A stretch of 64,000 bases of DNA from Salipiger pallidus (GTDB lineage Bacteria; Pseudomonadota; Alphaproteobacteria; Rhodobacterales; Rhodobacteraceae). The translations under genes and the position numbers were made by a program. The DNA lies in contig NZ_BMJV01000002.1 in NCBI RefSeq assembly GCF_014643635.1, positions 124,001 to 188,000 of the forward strand, written 5' to 3'. Positions 25,953 to 33,854 of this stretch are shown one piece after another; positions within the stretch are counted from its first letter, which is position 1; each line of letters begins with the position of its first letter. Below the pieces are notes generated by a model. It was not told the DNA's origin. It saw nothing but the letters and a program-made list of their open reading frames with translations, and ran no database searches.

Positions 25953-27044
25953 ATGGCATTGCATGGATTGGCCCGACTGTTCGAGAGGGGCATCGAGAGG
26001 GTTTTGCGCCGGGATGGACCGCCGATCCTGCGCGCTTACCGGGGCTATGCCGAACCGGGCGCGCTGGTGCTTCAGGGCCGGGTGCTGAGCTCGGTCCGGC
26101 GCGGAGAGGCGCAGGCGGGGCAGTCGGCCTGGACCAACATCAAGCAGATGGTATCGCTCTTCGTGACCACCGAGGTGGACGGCGTGACCGTGCGTGCCTC
26201 GGGCGTGACGGTGCAATCGGATGCCGAGGGCTATGTCACCCTGCGGGTGCCCCGCCCCGAGGGGGTGCATGGCTGGATCGAGGTGCCCGCAGACCTGCCG
26301 TGGTCCGAGGATCCGCCGGTGTGCATGCCAGTGCTGGTGCCCGGCCCCGATGCGCGGTTCGGAGTGATTTCAGATATCGACGACACGGTGCTGCATACTG
26401 GCGCGCATATGCTGTGGCGCAATCTCTGGACCACGTTCAGTGGCAACGCCATGACCCGGCAGGTGTATGGCGATGCGGTGGCGCTGATGGCGCGGCTGTC
26501 CGAAGGCGGGCGTAATCCGGTGTTCTACGTCAGCTCGTCACCCTGGAACCTGTTTTCCTTCCTCGAGAGGGTGTTCGCCCGTGCCGGGCTGGTACCGGGG
26601 CCGATGTTCCTGCGCGATCTTGGGGTGAGCGAGCGCGGTTTGATCGGGGCAGGGCATCTTGATCACAAGGGCAGCAGCATCGACCGCATCCTCGCGGGCA
26701 ACCCCTGCCTGCGGTTCTGGCTGGTGGGGGACACCGGGCAGAAGGACGCGCAGGTCTATGCCGGGGTGGTGAGCCGCCATCCGGGCCGCATCGGCGGGGT
26801 GATTTTGCGCGATGCGGCACCTGAGCTTGCGCCAGCCACGCAGGACGCCATTGACGCCATTGAGGTGTCGGGGGTGCCGGTGCAGGTGGTGCCGCAATTC
26901 GGCAAGCTATCGGCCCGGGTGCTGCCGGCGCCGGACGAGGGATCCTCGGAGGGGCCTGAGACTGGGTCTGAGACCGGGCCCGAAGAGCAGCCTGCAAAGC
27001 GGCTGGGGCAAGTGACAGGACAGGGCAGGGAGGCTTTGCAATGA
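25953..27044 (+). CDS. APP1/DUF2183 phosphatase-domain protein
   Basis: 363 residues. The HAD-like catalytic motif SDIDDTVLHTG at 140-150 (DIDDT 141-145) and the later KGSSIDRIL...FWLVGDTGQKD at about 232-262 match the APP1 (phosphatidate phosphatase, DUF2183) family; an N-terminal ~130-residue beta-rich region precedes it. The end is low-complexity acidic (GPETGSETGPEEQPAKR). Yeast App1 dephosphorylates phosphatidate; bacterial members are uncharacterised. It sits between the ABC ATPase and the PaaK-like ligase with only a 13-base gap upstream and an ATGA overlap downstream, so it is part of the operon, where a lipid-phosphatase role is unexpected. Confidence 0.9.
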   Translation: MALHGLARLFERGIERVLRRDGPPILRAYRGYAEPGALVLQGRVLSSVRRGEAQAGQSAWTNIKQMVSLFVTTEVDGVTVRASGVTVQSDAEGYVTLRVPRPEGVHGWIEVPADLPWSEDPPVCMPVLVPGPDARFGVISDIDDTVLHTGAHMLWRNLWTTFSGNAMTRQVYGDAVALMARLSEGGRNPVFYVSSSPWNLFSFLERVFARAGLVPGPMFLRDLGVSERGLIGAGHLDHKGSSIDRILAGNPCLRFWLVGDTGQKDAQVYAGVVSRHPGRIGGVILRDAAPELAPATQDAIDAIEVSGVPVQVVPQFGKLSARVLPAPDEGSSEGPETGSETGPEEQPAKRLGQVTGQGREALQ

Positions 27045-28213
27045 CCGAATATTACGACGCGCTCGAGACTCGCAGCATGGATGCGCGTGAGGCGGGGCAG
27101 CTGGAGCGACTGAACGCCCAGCTTGCGCTCTGGGGCAAGCCGGAGCTCGGCGCACTGTCCGAGCTGAAGGACTTGCCGGTGCTGCGCAAGGCGGACCTCG
27201 TGGCGCTGCAGGCCAAAAACCCGCCTTTCGGCGGCGTGCCGGTGGGGGACATCGCGCATGTGTTCCAGTCACCAGGGCCGATCTACGAGCCGGGCGGGAC
27301 CTCTCACGATTGGTGGCGGCTGGGCCGCTTCCTGCAGGCCTGCGGCATCGGGGCGGGGGATCTCGTGCAGAATTGCTTCGGCTATCACCTGACACCCGCG
27401 GGCATGATTTTTGAGAATGGCGCGCGGGCGGTGGGCGCGCGGGTGCTGCCTGCGGGAACCGGTCAGACCGAACTGCAGGCGCGGGCGGCGCATGATGCGG
27501 GGGTGACGGCCTATGCGGGCACGCCTGATTACCTCAAGTTGATCATCGAGAAGGCGGACGAGCTTGGTCTGCCGCTGAAGATCACGAAGGCGGCGGTGTC
27601 GGGCGGGGCGCTGTTCCCCTCCCTGCGCGATTGGTACACAGGGCGCGGTATCGCCTGCCGCCAGTGCTATGCCACCGCCGATCTGGGCATGGTTGCCTAC
27701 GAGAGCGAGGCGATGGACGGCATGATCGTTGACGAGCAGGTCATCGTCGAAATCGTCACCCCCGGCACCGGTGATCCTGTGGCCCCCGGCGAGGTGGGCG
27801 AGGTGGTGGTGACCACACTCAACCCCGATTACCCGCTGATCCGCTTCGGTACCGGCGATCTCAGCGCCATGATGGACGGGGTCAGCGCCTGCGGGCGGAC
27901 CAATATGCGCATCAAGGGATGGATGGGCCGCGCAGACCAGACCACCAAGATCAAGGGCATGTTCGTGCGCCCCGAGCAGGTGGCGGCGCTGGTCGGCAAG
28001 CATCCCGAGATCGCTCGGGCGCGGGTCGTCGCCAGCCGCGAAGGTGAGCGCGACGTGATGACCGTGCGCATCGAGACCGAAGCGCAGGATCCCGGCGCTT
28101 ATGCAGCGAGCATCGCGGATGTGCTGAAGCTGAAGGGCGAAGTGGAACTGGTCGCGCCCGGAGGGTTGCCGCGTGATGGCGTGGTGATCGAGGACGCGCG
28201 CAGCTACGACTGA
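27041..28213 (+). CDS. PaaK-like AMP-dependent ligase-family protein
   Basis: 390 residues of the phenylacetate-CoA ligase family: RARAAHDAGVTAYAGTPDYLKLIIEKA, AVSGGALFPSLRDWY near 187-201, RQCYATADLGMVAYE, GEVGEVVVTTLNPDYPLIRFGTGDLS and GRADQTTKIKGMFVRPEQV at about 300-320 (hinge and AMP-binding region). The usual Gly/Ser/Thr phosphate loop (SSGTTGKP-like) is not recognisable; at the equivalent place is SPGPIYEPGGTSHDWW. It is somewhat shorter than PaaK (~435). It may still adenylate an aryl acid or have become a non-catalytic partner. Last gene of the cluster; ends in an AT-rich hairpin. Confidence 0.88.
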   Translation: MTEYYDALETRSMDAREAGQLERLNAQLALWGKPELGALSELKDLPVLRKADLVALQAKNPPFGGVPVGDIAHVFQSPGPIYEPGGTSHDWWRLGRFLQACGIGAGDLVQNCFGYHLTPAGMIFENGARAVGARVLPAGTGQTELQARAAHDAGVTAYAGTPDYLKLIIEKADELGLPLKITKAAVSGGALFPSLRDWYTGRGIACRQCYATADLGMVAYESEAMDGMIVDEQVIVEIVTPGTGDPVAPGEVGEVVVTTLNPDYPLIRFGTGDLSAMMDGVSACGRTNMRIKGWMGRADQTTKIKGMFVRPEQVAALVGKHPEIARARVVASREGERDVMTVRIETEAQDPGAYAASIADVLKLKGEVELVAPGGLPRDGVVIEDARSYD

Positions 28214-28239
28214 GGGGCGCGCATCCTCGGGGCCGGGGC

Positions 28240-28262
28240 CAAATTTCCTGCGAGGAAATTTG
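28240..28262. terminator. AT-rich bidirectional hairpin
   Basis: CAAATTTCCT (28240-28249), loop GCG, AGGAAATTTG (28253-28262), a perfect ten-base stem flanked by GC runs. It sits between the PaaK-like gene and the convergent arsC, so it fits a two-way terminator. Confidence 0.75.
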
Positions 28263-28280
28263 CCACCCGTGGCTGGCGGC

Positions 28281-28619
28281 TCAGAGCAGCTCCAGCACCC
28301 GCTCCGGTGGGCGGCCGATCACCGCTCGGCCGCTTGCGATAAACACAGGACGTTCGATCAGCTTCGGCTCCTGCGCCATGGCGGCAAGCAGGGTCGCGTC
28401 ATCATCGTGCTTTGACAGCGACATTTCGCGGAACACCGCCTCGCCCGTGCGCATCATCTCGATAGCGGGCAGGCCGAGCAGCTGCTGCAGGGCCGTCAGC
28501 TCGTCCAGCGTCGGCGCGTCCTCGAGATAGCGGCGGACCTTCACGGGTACGCCACGCTCTTCCAGAAGGGCCATCGCCGCGCGGGACTTGGAACAGCGAG
28601 GGTTGTGCCAAAGGATCAA
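28281..28619 (-). CDS. arsC: ArsC-family arsenate reductase
   Basis: 112 residues. ArsC (glutaredoxin-linked) signature at the N-terminus: [16 protein letters not shown] with catalytic Cys9, then [16 protein letters not shown] and the conserved [16 protein letters not shown] and [15 protein letters not shown]. It reduces arsenate or acts on another thiol substrate; YffB/Spx-like relatives are not excluded, but the RCSKSR start favours ArsC. No ars operon around it. It overlaps pyrD by four bases (minus-strand unit with pyrD and the DUF952 protein). Confidence 0.92.
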   Translation of the reverse strand: MILWHNPRCSKSRAAMALLEERGVPVKVRRYLEDAPTLDELTALQQLLGLPAIEMMRTGEAVFREMSLSKHDDDATLLAAMAQEPKLIERPVFIASGRAVIGRPPERVLELL

Positions 28620-29674
28620 AGCCAGTCCTCGCGCCCGGTGCCGACAGCTTCGGCGACGGTCGCGAACCCGTCGCGAGCCAGCAGCTCGTCAAGCCCCCGC
28701 ACGATCTGCGGGACGAGACTCAGCCCGCCGTAGACCAGAGCGGAGTAAAGCTGCACCGCAGAGGCCCCGGCGCGGATCTTGGCATAGGCCTGCTCGGCCG
28801 AGCCGACACCGCCCACGCCCACCAGCGGCAGACGGCCTTCGGTCAGCTGCGACAGCCGCGCCAGCACCCGTGTCGAACGGTCGAACAGGGGAGCGCCCGA
28901 TAGCCCGCCCGTCTCGCCCTTGTGGCCCGAGGCCAGTCCTTCGCGCGAGAGGGTGGTGTTGGTGGCGATCACGCCGTCGATGCCTGACGCCTGTGCCACC
29001 TCGGCCACGTCGCGCAGGCCGTCGTCGTCCAGATCCGGCGCGATCTTGAGAAACACCGGCAGATGCGTTTCCAAGCCCGCGCGGGCCTCCATCGCGCCCA
29101 CCAGAAGCGCCGCCAGCGCGTCCTTGCCCTGAAGGTCGCGCAGCTTTTCGGTGTTGGGTGAGCTGACGTTGATGGTCGCGAAATCGAGCATTTCGCCGCA
29201 GCGGCGGATAATCCGCGCATAGTCGTCCGCGCGGTCGCTGCTGTCCTTGTTGGCGCCGATGTTGAGCCCCAGCACCATGGCCTTCGGCCGCCGCGCCAGC
29301 CGTCCGGCCAGCACCTCGACCCCGTCGTTGTTGAAGCCGAAGCGGTTGATGACGCCCTTGTCTTCGGTCAGCCGGAAAAGACGCGGCTTGGGGTTGCCGG
29401 GCTGCGGGCGCGGGGTCACCGCCCCGACCTCGACAAAGCCAAAGCCCGCCTTCGCGAGCCCGTCCAGCGCCTCGGCATTCTTGTCGAAGCCAGCAGCCAG
29501 CCCCAGCGGGTTGGGCAGTGCCAGCCCCGCAAGATCGCATGCCAGCCGGTCCGATGTCAGCGCTCCGGGGGCGGGGGCGAGGCCCATCTGCAGCGCCTTC
29601 AGGGCAAGGCCATGGGCGGCTTCGGGATCCATGCGGTGCAGGACCGCGAGGCCCGCGCGTTCGATCAGGGTCAT
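28616..29674 (-). CDS. pyrD: dihydroorotate dehydrogenase (quinone)
   Basis: 352 residues, class 2 membrane-associated enzyme of pyrimidine synthesis that passes electrons to quinone. Features: the N-terminal helix region [33 protein letters not shown] near residue 60, [24 protein letters not shown] (~77-100), [14 protein letters not shown] (~170, class 2 Ser base), and [14 protein letters not shown]-type [17 protein letters not shown]-phosphate loop near 302. Overlaps DUF952 gene upstream and arsC downstream. Confidence 0.97.
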   Translation of the reverse strand: MTLIERAGLAVLHRMDPEAAHGLALKALQMGLAPAPGALTSDRLACDLAGLALPNPLGLAAGFDKNAEALDGLAKAGFGFVEVGAVTPRPQPGNPKPRLFRLTEDKGVINRFGFNNDGVEVLAGRLARRPKAMVLGLNIGANKDSSDRADDYARIIRRCGEMLDFATINVSSPNTEKLRDLQGKDALAALLVGAMEARAGLETHLPVFLKIAPDLDDDGLRDVAEVAQASGIDGVIATNTTLSREGLASGHKGETGGLSGAPLFDRSTRVLARLSQLTEGRLPLVGVGGVGSAEQAYAKIRAGASAVQLYSALVYGGLSLVPQIVRGLDELLARDGFATVAEAVGTGREDWL

Positions 29675-30009
29675 GTCATGTCATCCGGAAACACATGGCC
29701 GCCAAGGCCCAGCGGAAGCGGGCGCGACCAGACAACATCCGCCAGCTTCAGCGGACCGTAGAGATGCGGGAAGAGCGCGCCGCCACGGGACGGCTCCCAT
29801 TTCAAATCCTCCCCCAGCGCATCCGCGTCGAAGGCAAGGACATAAAGCCCGTCCTCATCGGCGAAATGCTTGGCCGCTGTCTCGCGCGCCTGTTCGGCGG
29901 TGGAGAAGTGGATATAGCCATCGGCCACGTCCACCGGCGCACCGGCGGTCTGCGAAGCCGCGTTCAGGGCGGCCCATTCGTCGGACCTCAGGATCTTGTA
30001 AATCAGCAT
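29671..30009 (-). CDS. DUF952 family protein
   Basis: 112 residues beginning [12 protein letters not shown] with the DUF952 motifs [23 protein letters not shown] and [19 protein letters not shown]. The family resembles glutathione S-transferase-adjacent or ADP-ribosyl-type folds but has no established function. The start at 30009 gives the usual N-terminus; codons upstream are a shadow. First gene of a minus-strand unit with pyrD and arsC. Confidence 0.88.
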   Translation of the reverse strand: MLIYKILRSDEWAALNAASQTAGAPVDVADGYIHFSTAEQARETAAKHFADEDGLYVLAFDADALGEDLKWEPSRGGALFPHLYGPLKLADVVWSRPLPLGLGGHVFPDDMT

Positions 30010-30260
30010 GATCCTGCAATGCCGGGGAACGCCGTGCCGGTCAATCCCCGGCAGGGCGGGGTAGGCGCCATCATGGCCAGCGGCTTCGGAAGGCGGGGGC
30101 ACCGGGACTGCGGCCCCGCAAGTCCAGGGCTCTGGGCGAGATCGCGGCAACATCGGGTCTGTGGCCACGGCGGCCCTTACGTCAGGTGATACCGCGCTTT
30201 GACAAGCTCTCGGAAGCGTTGCACGATTTGCCAAAGAACAACGTCCACAGAGAGGTCCCC

Positions 30261-31823
30261 ATGTCCATTCGTCTCATGACAAGCGCCGCCGCGCTTGCGC
30301 TCAGCGCCGGTGCCGCCAGCGCCGATTACTCGCTGACCATTCTCTTCACCAACGACTTCCACGATCGTTTCGAGCCGATCAGCAAGTACAACTCAACCTG
30401 CTCGGCTGAGGACAACGACGCCGGCGAGTGCTTTGGCGGCATCGCCCGCCTCGTGACCGCCGTGGAAGGCCAGCGATCCGAGGCTGAGGGCGATCTGCTG
30501 CTGCTCGACGCGGGCGACCAGTTCCAGGGCTCGCTGTTCTTCACCCAGTACGGTGGTGATCTCGCGGCAGAGTTCATGACCGCGCTCGACTACGACGCCA
30601 TGGCCGTGGGCAACCACGAGTTCGACAATGGCCCGGACGGGCTGGCCGATTTCCTCGACAAGGTGGAATTCCCGGTGCTGTCGGCCAACATCGACGTCAG
30701 CGGTGAAGAGCGCCTGTCGGGCCGCGTGCCCAAGGCCGTGGTGCTCGAACCCGGCTCCGAGAAGATCGGCATCGTGTCGGTGCTGGCCGAGGACACGCCC
30801 GAGACCTCTTCGCCCGGCAATGGCGTGATCTTTTCGCCCATCGTGGACGCCGCTCAGGCCGAGATCGACCGCCTGACCGAAGAGGGTGTCGACAAGATCG
30901 TGCTGCTGACCCACGTGGGCTACAAGGCTGACCTGCGGCTTGGCAGAGAGCTGACGGGCGTCGATCTCATCATCGGCGGTCACAGCCACACCCTTCTGGG
31001 CGAGATGGACGGTGCCGAAGGCCCCTATCCCAGCATGGCGAATGATGTGCCCGTGGTGACCGCCTATGCCTATGGCAAGTACCTCGGGCTGCTCGACCTG
31101 ACCTTCGATGACGAGGGCACGCTGACCGAGGTGTCCGGCCAACCCATGTTGCTCGATGCCTCCGTGGCCGAGGACGAGGCGACCAAGGCCCGCGTGACCG
31201 AGCTTGCCGGCCCGCTCGAAGAAATGCGCCAGACCGTGGTGGCCGAGGCCGCCGCCCCCATCGATGGCTCGCGCGAGGTTTGCCGGGCGATGGAATGCTC
31301 CATGGGCAACCTCGTGGCCGATGCCATGCTCGACCGGGTGAAGGACCAGGGCATCGACGTCGCCATCACCAACGGCGGTGGCCTGCGCGCTTCCATCGAT
31401 GAGGGCGAAGTGACCATGGGCGAGGTGCTGACCGTGCTTCCGTTCCAGAACACCCTCGCCACCTTCGAGGTCACGGGCGCCACGCTGGTCGAGGCGCTTG
31501 AGAACGGTGCCAGCCAGATGGATGAAGGCGCTGGCCGCTTCGCGCAGGTGTCGGGCATGAGCTATACGGTCACCCCCTCGGCGGAGCCGGGCAGCCGGAT
31601 CTCCGATGTGATGGTGGGTGATACCCCGATCGAGCCGGAAAAGGTCTACGGCGTTGTCTCGCATGACTACATGCGCAACGGTGGCGATGGCTACGCCATG
31701 TTCGTGGACGCGCAAAACCCCTACGACTTTGGCCCGGACCTCGCGGACGTGACGGCGGAGTACATCGCCGCAAACGCGCCCTACCAGCCCTATACCGACG
31801 GCCGCATCACGGTTAAGGAATAA
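30261..31823 (+). CDS. 5'-nucleotidase / metallophosphoesterase
   Basis: 520 residues with a signal peptide (AAALALSAGAASA). N-terminal metallophosphoesterase: TNDFHDRFEP near residue 30 (metal Asp-x-His), LLDAGDQFQGS, VGNHEFDNG near 118-124, and GGHSHTLLGE near 240. C-terminal 5'-nucleotidase domain (ITNGGGLRASIDEG near 371, VVSHDYMRNGGDGYAMF near 477). Hydrolyses nucleotides or cyclic nucleotides in the periplasm to salvage phosphate and nucleosides. ATG 30261 chosen for the signal peptide. A GC hairpin (31832-31861) ends the gene. Confidence 0.95.
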   Translation: MSIRLMTSAAALALSAGAASADYSLTILFTNDFHDRFEPISKYNSTCSAEDNDAGECFGGIARLVTAVEGQRSEAEGDLLLLDAGDQFQGSLFFTQYGGDLAAEFMTALDYDAMAVGNHEFDNGPDGLADFLDKVEFPVLSANIDVSGEERLSGRVPKAVVLEPGSEKIGIVSVLAEDTPETSSPGNGVIFSPIVDAAQAEIDRLTEEGVDKIVLLTHVGYKADLRLGRELTGVDLIIGGHSHTLLGEMDGAEGPYPSMANDVPVVTAYAYGKYLGLLDLTFDDEGTLTEVSGQPMLLDASVAEDEATKARVTELAGPLEEMRQTVVAEAAAPIDGSREVCRAMECSMGNLVADAMLDRVKDQGIDVAITNGGGLRASIDEGEVTMGEVLTVLPFQNTLATFEVTGATLVEALENGASQMDEGAGRFAQVSGMSYTVTPSAEPGSRISDVMVGDTPIEPEKVYGVVSHDYMRNGGDGYAMFVDAQNPYDFGPDLADVTAEYIAANAPYQPYTDGRITVKE

Positions 31824-31831
31824 CCGGACAG

Positions 31832-31861
31832 GGCGGCGCGGCCCCAATGGCCCGCGCCGCC
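31832..31861 (+). terminator. hairpin after 5'-nucleotidase
   Basis: GGCGGCGCGG (31832-31841) pairs with CCGCGCCGCC (31852-31861) with a ten-base loop, a perfect ten-base stem. No T run; probably 3'-end structure. Confidence 0.6.
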
Positions 31862-32000
31862 TGCCATCATGCGGCGGCCTGCCCGGCCCGCCGCCCCGAG
31901 CCACACGCATGAGGGATGCTGCGCGACCCCGGCCTCCCTCACAAAGAACCCGATCACCCTGAAACCAGGGGGACACCCAGCTCGGGCACGCAGCCCGCTC

Positions 32001-32046
32001 CTTCTTCTCTTTCCAAATACGCCGGGGGGAGTCCCGCAGGGACGGG
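32001..32046 (-). repeat. dispersed intergenic repeat copy (minus orientation)
   Basis: Exact family core on the minus strand at 32001-32021, with the hairpin GTCCC/GGGAC beside it (32031-32043). It lies between the 5'-nucleotidase and the DUF1992 gene. Confidence 0.85.
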
Positions 32047-32089
32047 GGGCAGCGCCCCCTCCCTTCCGCCCCCGCCACCAGGTGCCCCG

Positions 32090-32392
32090 ATGGATCATCC
32101 GCTCATCGACCTCATCAACGCCCGCATCGAAAAGGCCGAGGCGGATGGCGCCTTCGACAACCTGCCCGGCGCGGGCAAACCCCTGCCGCCCTGCGACGAT
32201 CCCGAGAAGGCAGTGATGACACGGATCCTCAAGGACAACGGCGCGGTGCCCGAGTTCGTCTCGCTCTCGCGCGAACTTGCCCGCCTGCGCGAGGAGCTCT
32301 ACGAGACCGCCGACCGCACCGAACGCCGCCGCATCATCAGGGACATGTCCCTCACTGAGGCCCGCATCGAGATCGCCCGCAAACGCGGCTAG
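32090..32392 (+). CDS. DUF1992 domain protein
   Basis: 100 residues matching DUF1992 (DnaJC28-like conserved domain): DHPLIDLINARIEKAEADGAFDNLPGAGKPL and the SLSRELARLREEL helix, then RRRIIRDMSLTEARIEIARKRG. No known function. ATG 32090; the frame upstream is the intergenic repeat region. Confidence 0.88.
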   Translation: MDHPLIDLINARIEKAEADGAFDNLPGAGKPLPPCDDPEKAVMTRILKDNGAVPEFVSLSRELARLREELYETADRTERRRIIRDMSLTEARIEIARKRG

Positions 32393-32463
32393 GACCCGCC
32401 GGGCCTTCCCCTTCCCCGCCGTCCGGTGCAGATTGCCACAAGGCGCACAGAAGGCGGAATACG

Positions 32464-33726
32464 ATGGTCACGGTCAAGCAGCAGTACGAAGCCTTCCCCT
32501 ACCCGGAACGCGACCCCGAGGATGAACGCAGTCGCCTCATCGCGGGCTCGCCATCCCATCCGCTGGAGATGGACCACTTCCTGTGGAAGGGGCAACGCGA
32601 CTGGACGCAGCCCCTGCGCGCGCTCGTGGCCGGGGGTGGCACCGGCGACGGGCTGATCCAGCTGGCCACGGTTTTGGACCAGCTCGGCCTGCCTGCCGAG
32701 ATCACCTACGTTGACCTGTCGACCGCCTCCCGCGCCATCGCAGAAAAGCGGGCCGAGGTACGCGGGCTCACGAGCATCACCTTCCACACCGGCAGCCTCC
32801 TGGATGCGGCGCAATACGGCAGCTTCGACTACATCGACTGTTGCGGTGTGCTGCACCACCTGCCGGACCCGGGCGCTGGCTTCACCGCCCTGCGCGGCGC
32901 GCTCACCCCAGGTGGCGGCATGGGCTTCATGGTCTACGCCCCCTATGGCCGCTCCGGCGTCTACCAGCTGCAGGAGGCCTTTGCCGCGCTGTTCGAGGGC
33001 CTGCCGCCCGGAAAGCGCCTTGCGCAGGCGAAAACCATCGTCGAGGCCCTGCCGGCGGGTCATCCGTTCAGGGCCAACCTCAACCTCGGCGACCACCACG
33101 CCAGCGACGCAGGCTTTTATGATCTGCTGCTGCACGGGCAGGATCGGGCCTTTTCAGTGCCGGACCTGCTGGACACGCTCGATGCTACCGGCTGGCAGCT
33201 TGCCTCCTTCACCACGCCTGCGCTCTACGATCCCGGCCACATGGCACCGGTCCCCGATACCATGCCCCTGCCGCAACGCATGGCGGTGGCTGAAAAGCTG
33301 CGCGGCACTCTGCGTATGCACGTGGCCTATGCCAGCCCGGCAGGTGAAACGGTGCAGGGTGTGGCGCGCGCCTCGGACCGCTCCAACATTCCCCATCTGC
33401 GCGGCGTGCAGGCCCGCCCGCTGGCGCAGGCCGTGGCGCAGGGCAAAGCTCTGCCGCTGAAGCTTGGGCAGGTGTCGACCAGCATTTCCCTGCCGACAGA
33501 GGCCGCGCCGATCCTTGCCGCCATCGACGGACGGCGCAGCCTTTCGGACATCGCGGCAGCCACCCGGTTCGATCCCGTGCGCTTCGGTGCGCTCTGGGCC
33601 AAGGTGGATGCGGCGCTGGCGCCATGGGGTCTGCTGCTTTATTCGGGGCTGCTGAGGCAGGCGGCGCAGCTCAAGGCTGGCAAAGGAAGAACGGGCAAAG
33701 GAAGAACGGGCAAGGTCGCATCGTGA
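32464..33726 (+). CDS. class I SAM-dependent methyltransferase with extra C-terminal domain
   Basis: 420 residues. The SAM-binding Rossmann domain has RALVAGGGTGDGLIQLA (motif I, ~residues 51-68), ITYVDLS (motif II acidic), FDYIDCCGVLHHLPDPGAGF (~residues 121-140) and a long C-terminal part. Residues ~330-400 (LPLKLGQVSTSISLPTEAAPILAAIDGRRSLSDIAAATRFD in pieces) resemble a small helical or PqqD-like domain. The last residues GKGRTGKGRTGK come from a 15-base tandem repeat (33679-33708). The substrate is not known. Confidence 0.85.
   Translation: MVTVKQQYEAFPYPERDPEDERSRLIAGSPSHPLEMDHFLWKGQRDWTQPLRALVAGGGTGDGLIQLATVLDQLGLPAEITYVDLSTASRAIAEKRAEVRGLTSITFHTGSLLDAAQYGSFDYIDCCGVLHHLPDPGAGFTALRGALTPGGGMGFMVYAPYGRSGVYQLQEAFAALFEGLPPGKRLAQAKTIVEALPAGHPFRANLNLGDHHASDAGFYDLLLHGQDRAFSVPDLLDTLDATGWQLASFTTPALYDPGHMAPVPDTMPLPQRMAVAEKLRGTLRMHVAYASPAGETVQGVARASDRSNIPHLRGVQARPLAQAVAQGKALPLKLGQVSTSISLPTEAAPILAAIDGRRSLSDIAAATRFDPVRFGALWAKVDAALAPWGLLLYSGLLRQAAQLKAGKGRTGKGRTGKVAS
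33679..33715 (+). repeat. 15-base tandem repeat at methyltransferase 3' end
   Basis: GGCAAAGGAAGAACG occurs exactly twice (33679-33693, 33694-33708) with a partial third unit GGCAAGG. It codes GKGRT repeats and may vary between strains by slippage, changing the basic tail length. Confidence 0.8.
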
Positions 33727-33854
33727 CGGCGCGCTACGTTGCGTCGCAAGCCAGGTGCCGTCGCGTTGCCCGGGCTTGCGTGGCGGCGGCTTCCTTCCCA
33801 GACTACGGGGCGGGAGGACCGGCATCCGCCGGCACATGAGGAGGAGCACCGACC

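Noticed and set aside
30393-32078. 561-codon minus-strand frame opposite the 5'-nucleotidase
   Set aside because: The plus strand has an intact metallophosphoesterase with signal peptide. The minus frame is Gly/His-rich and motif-free.
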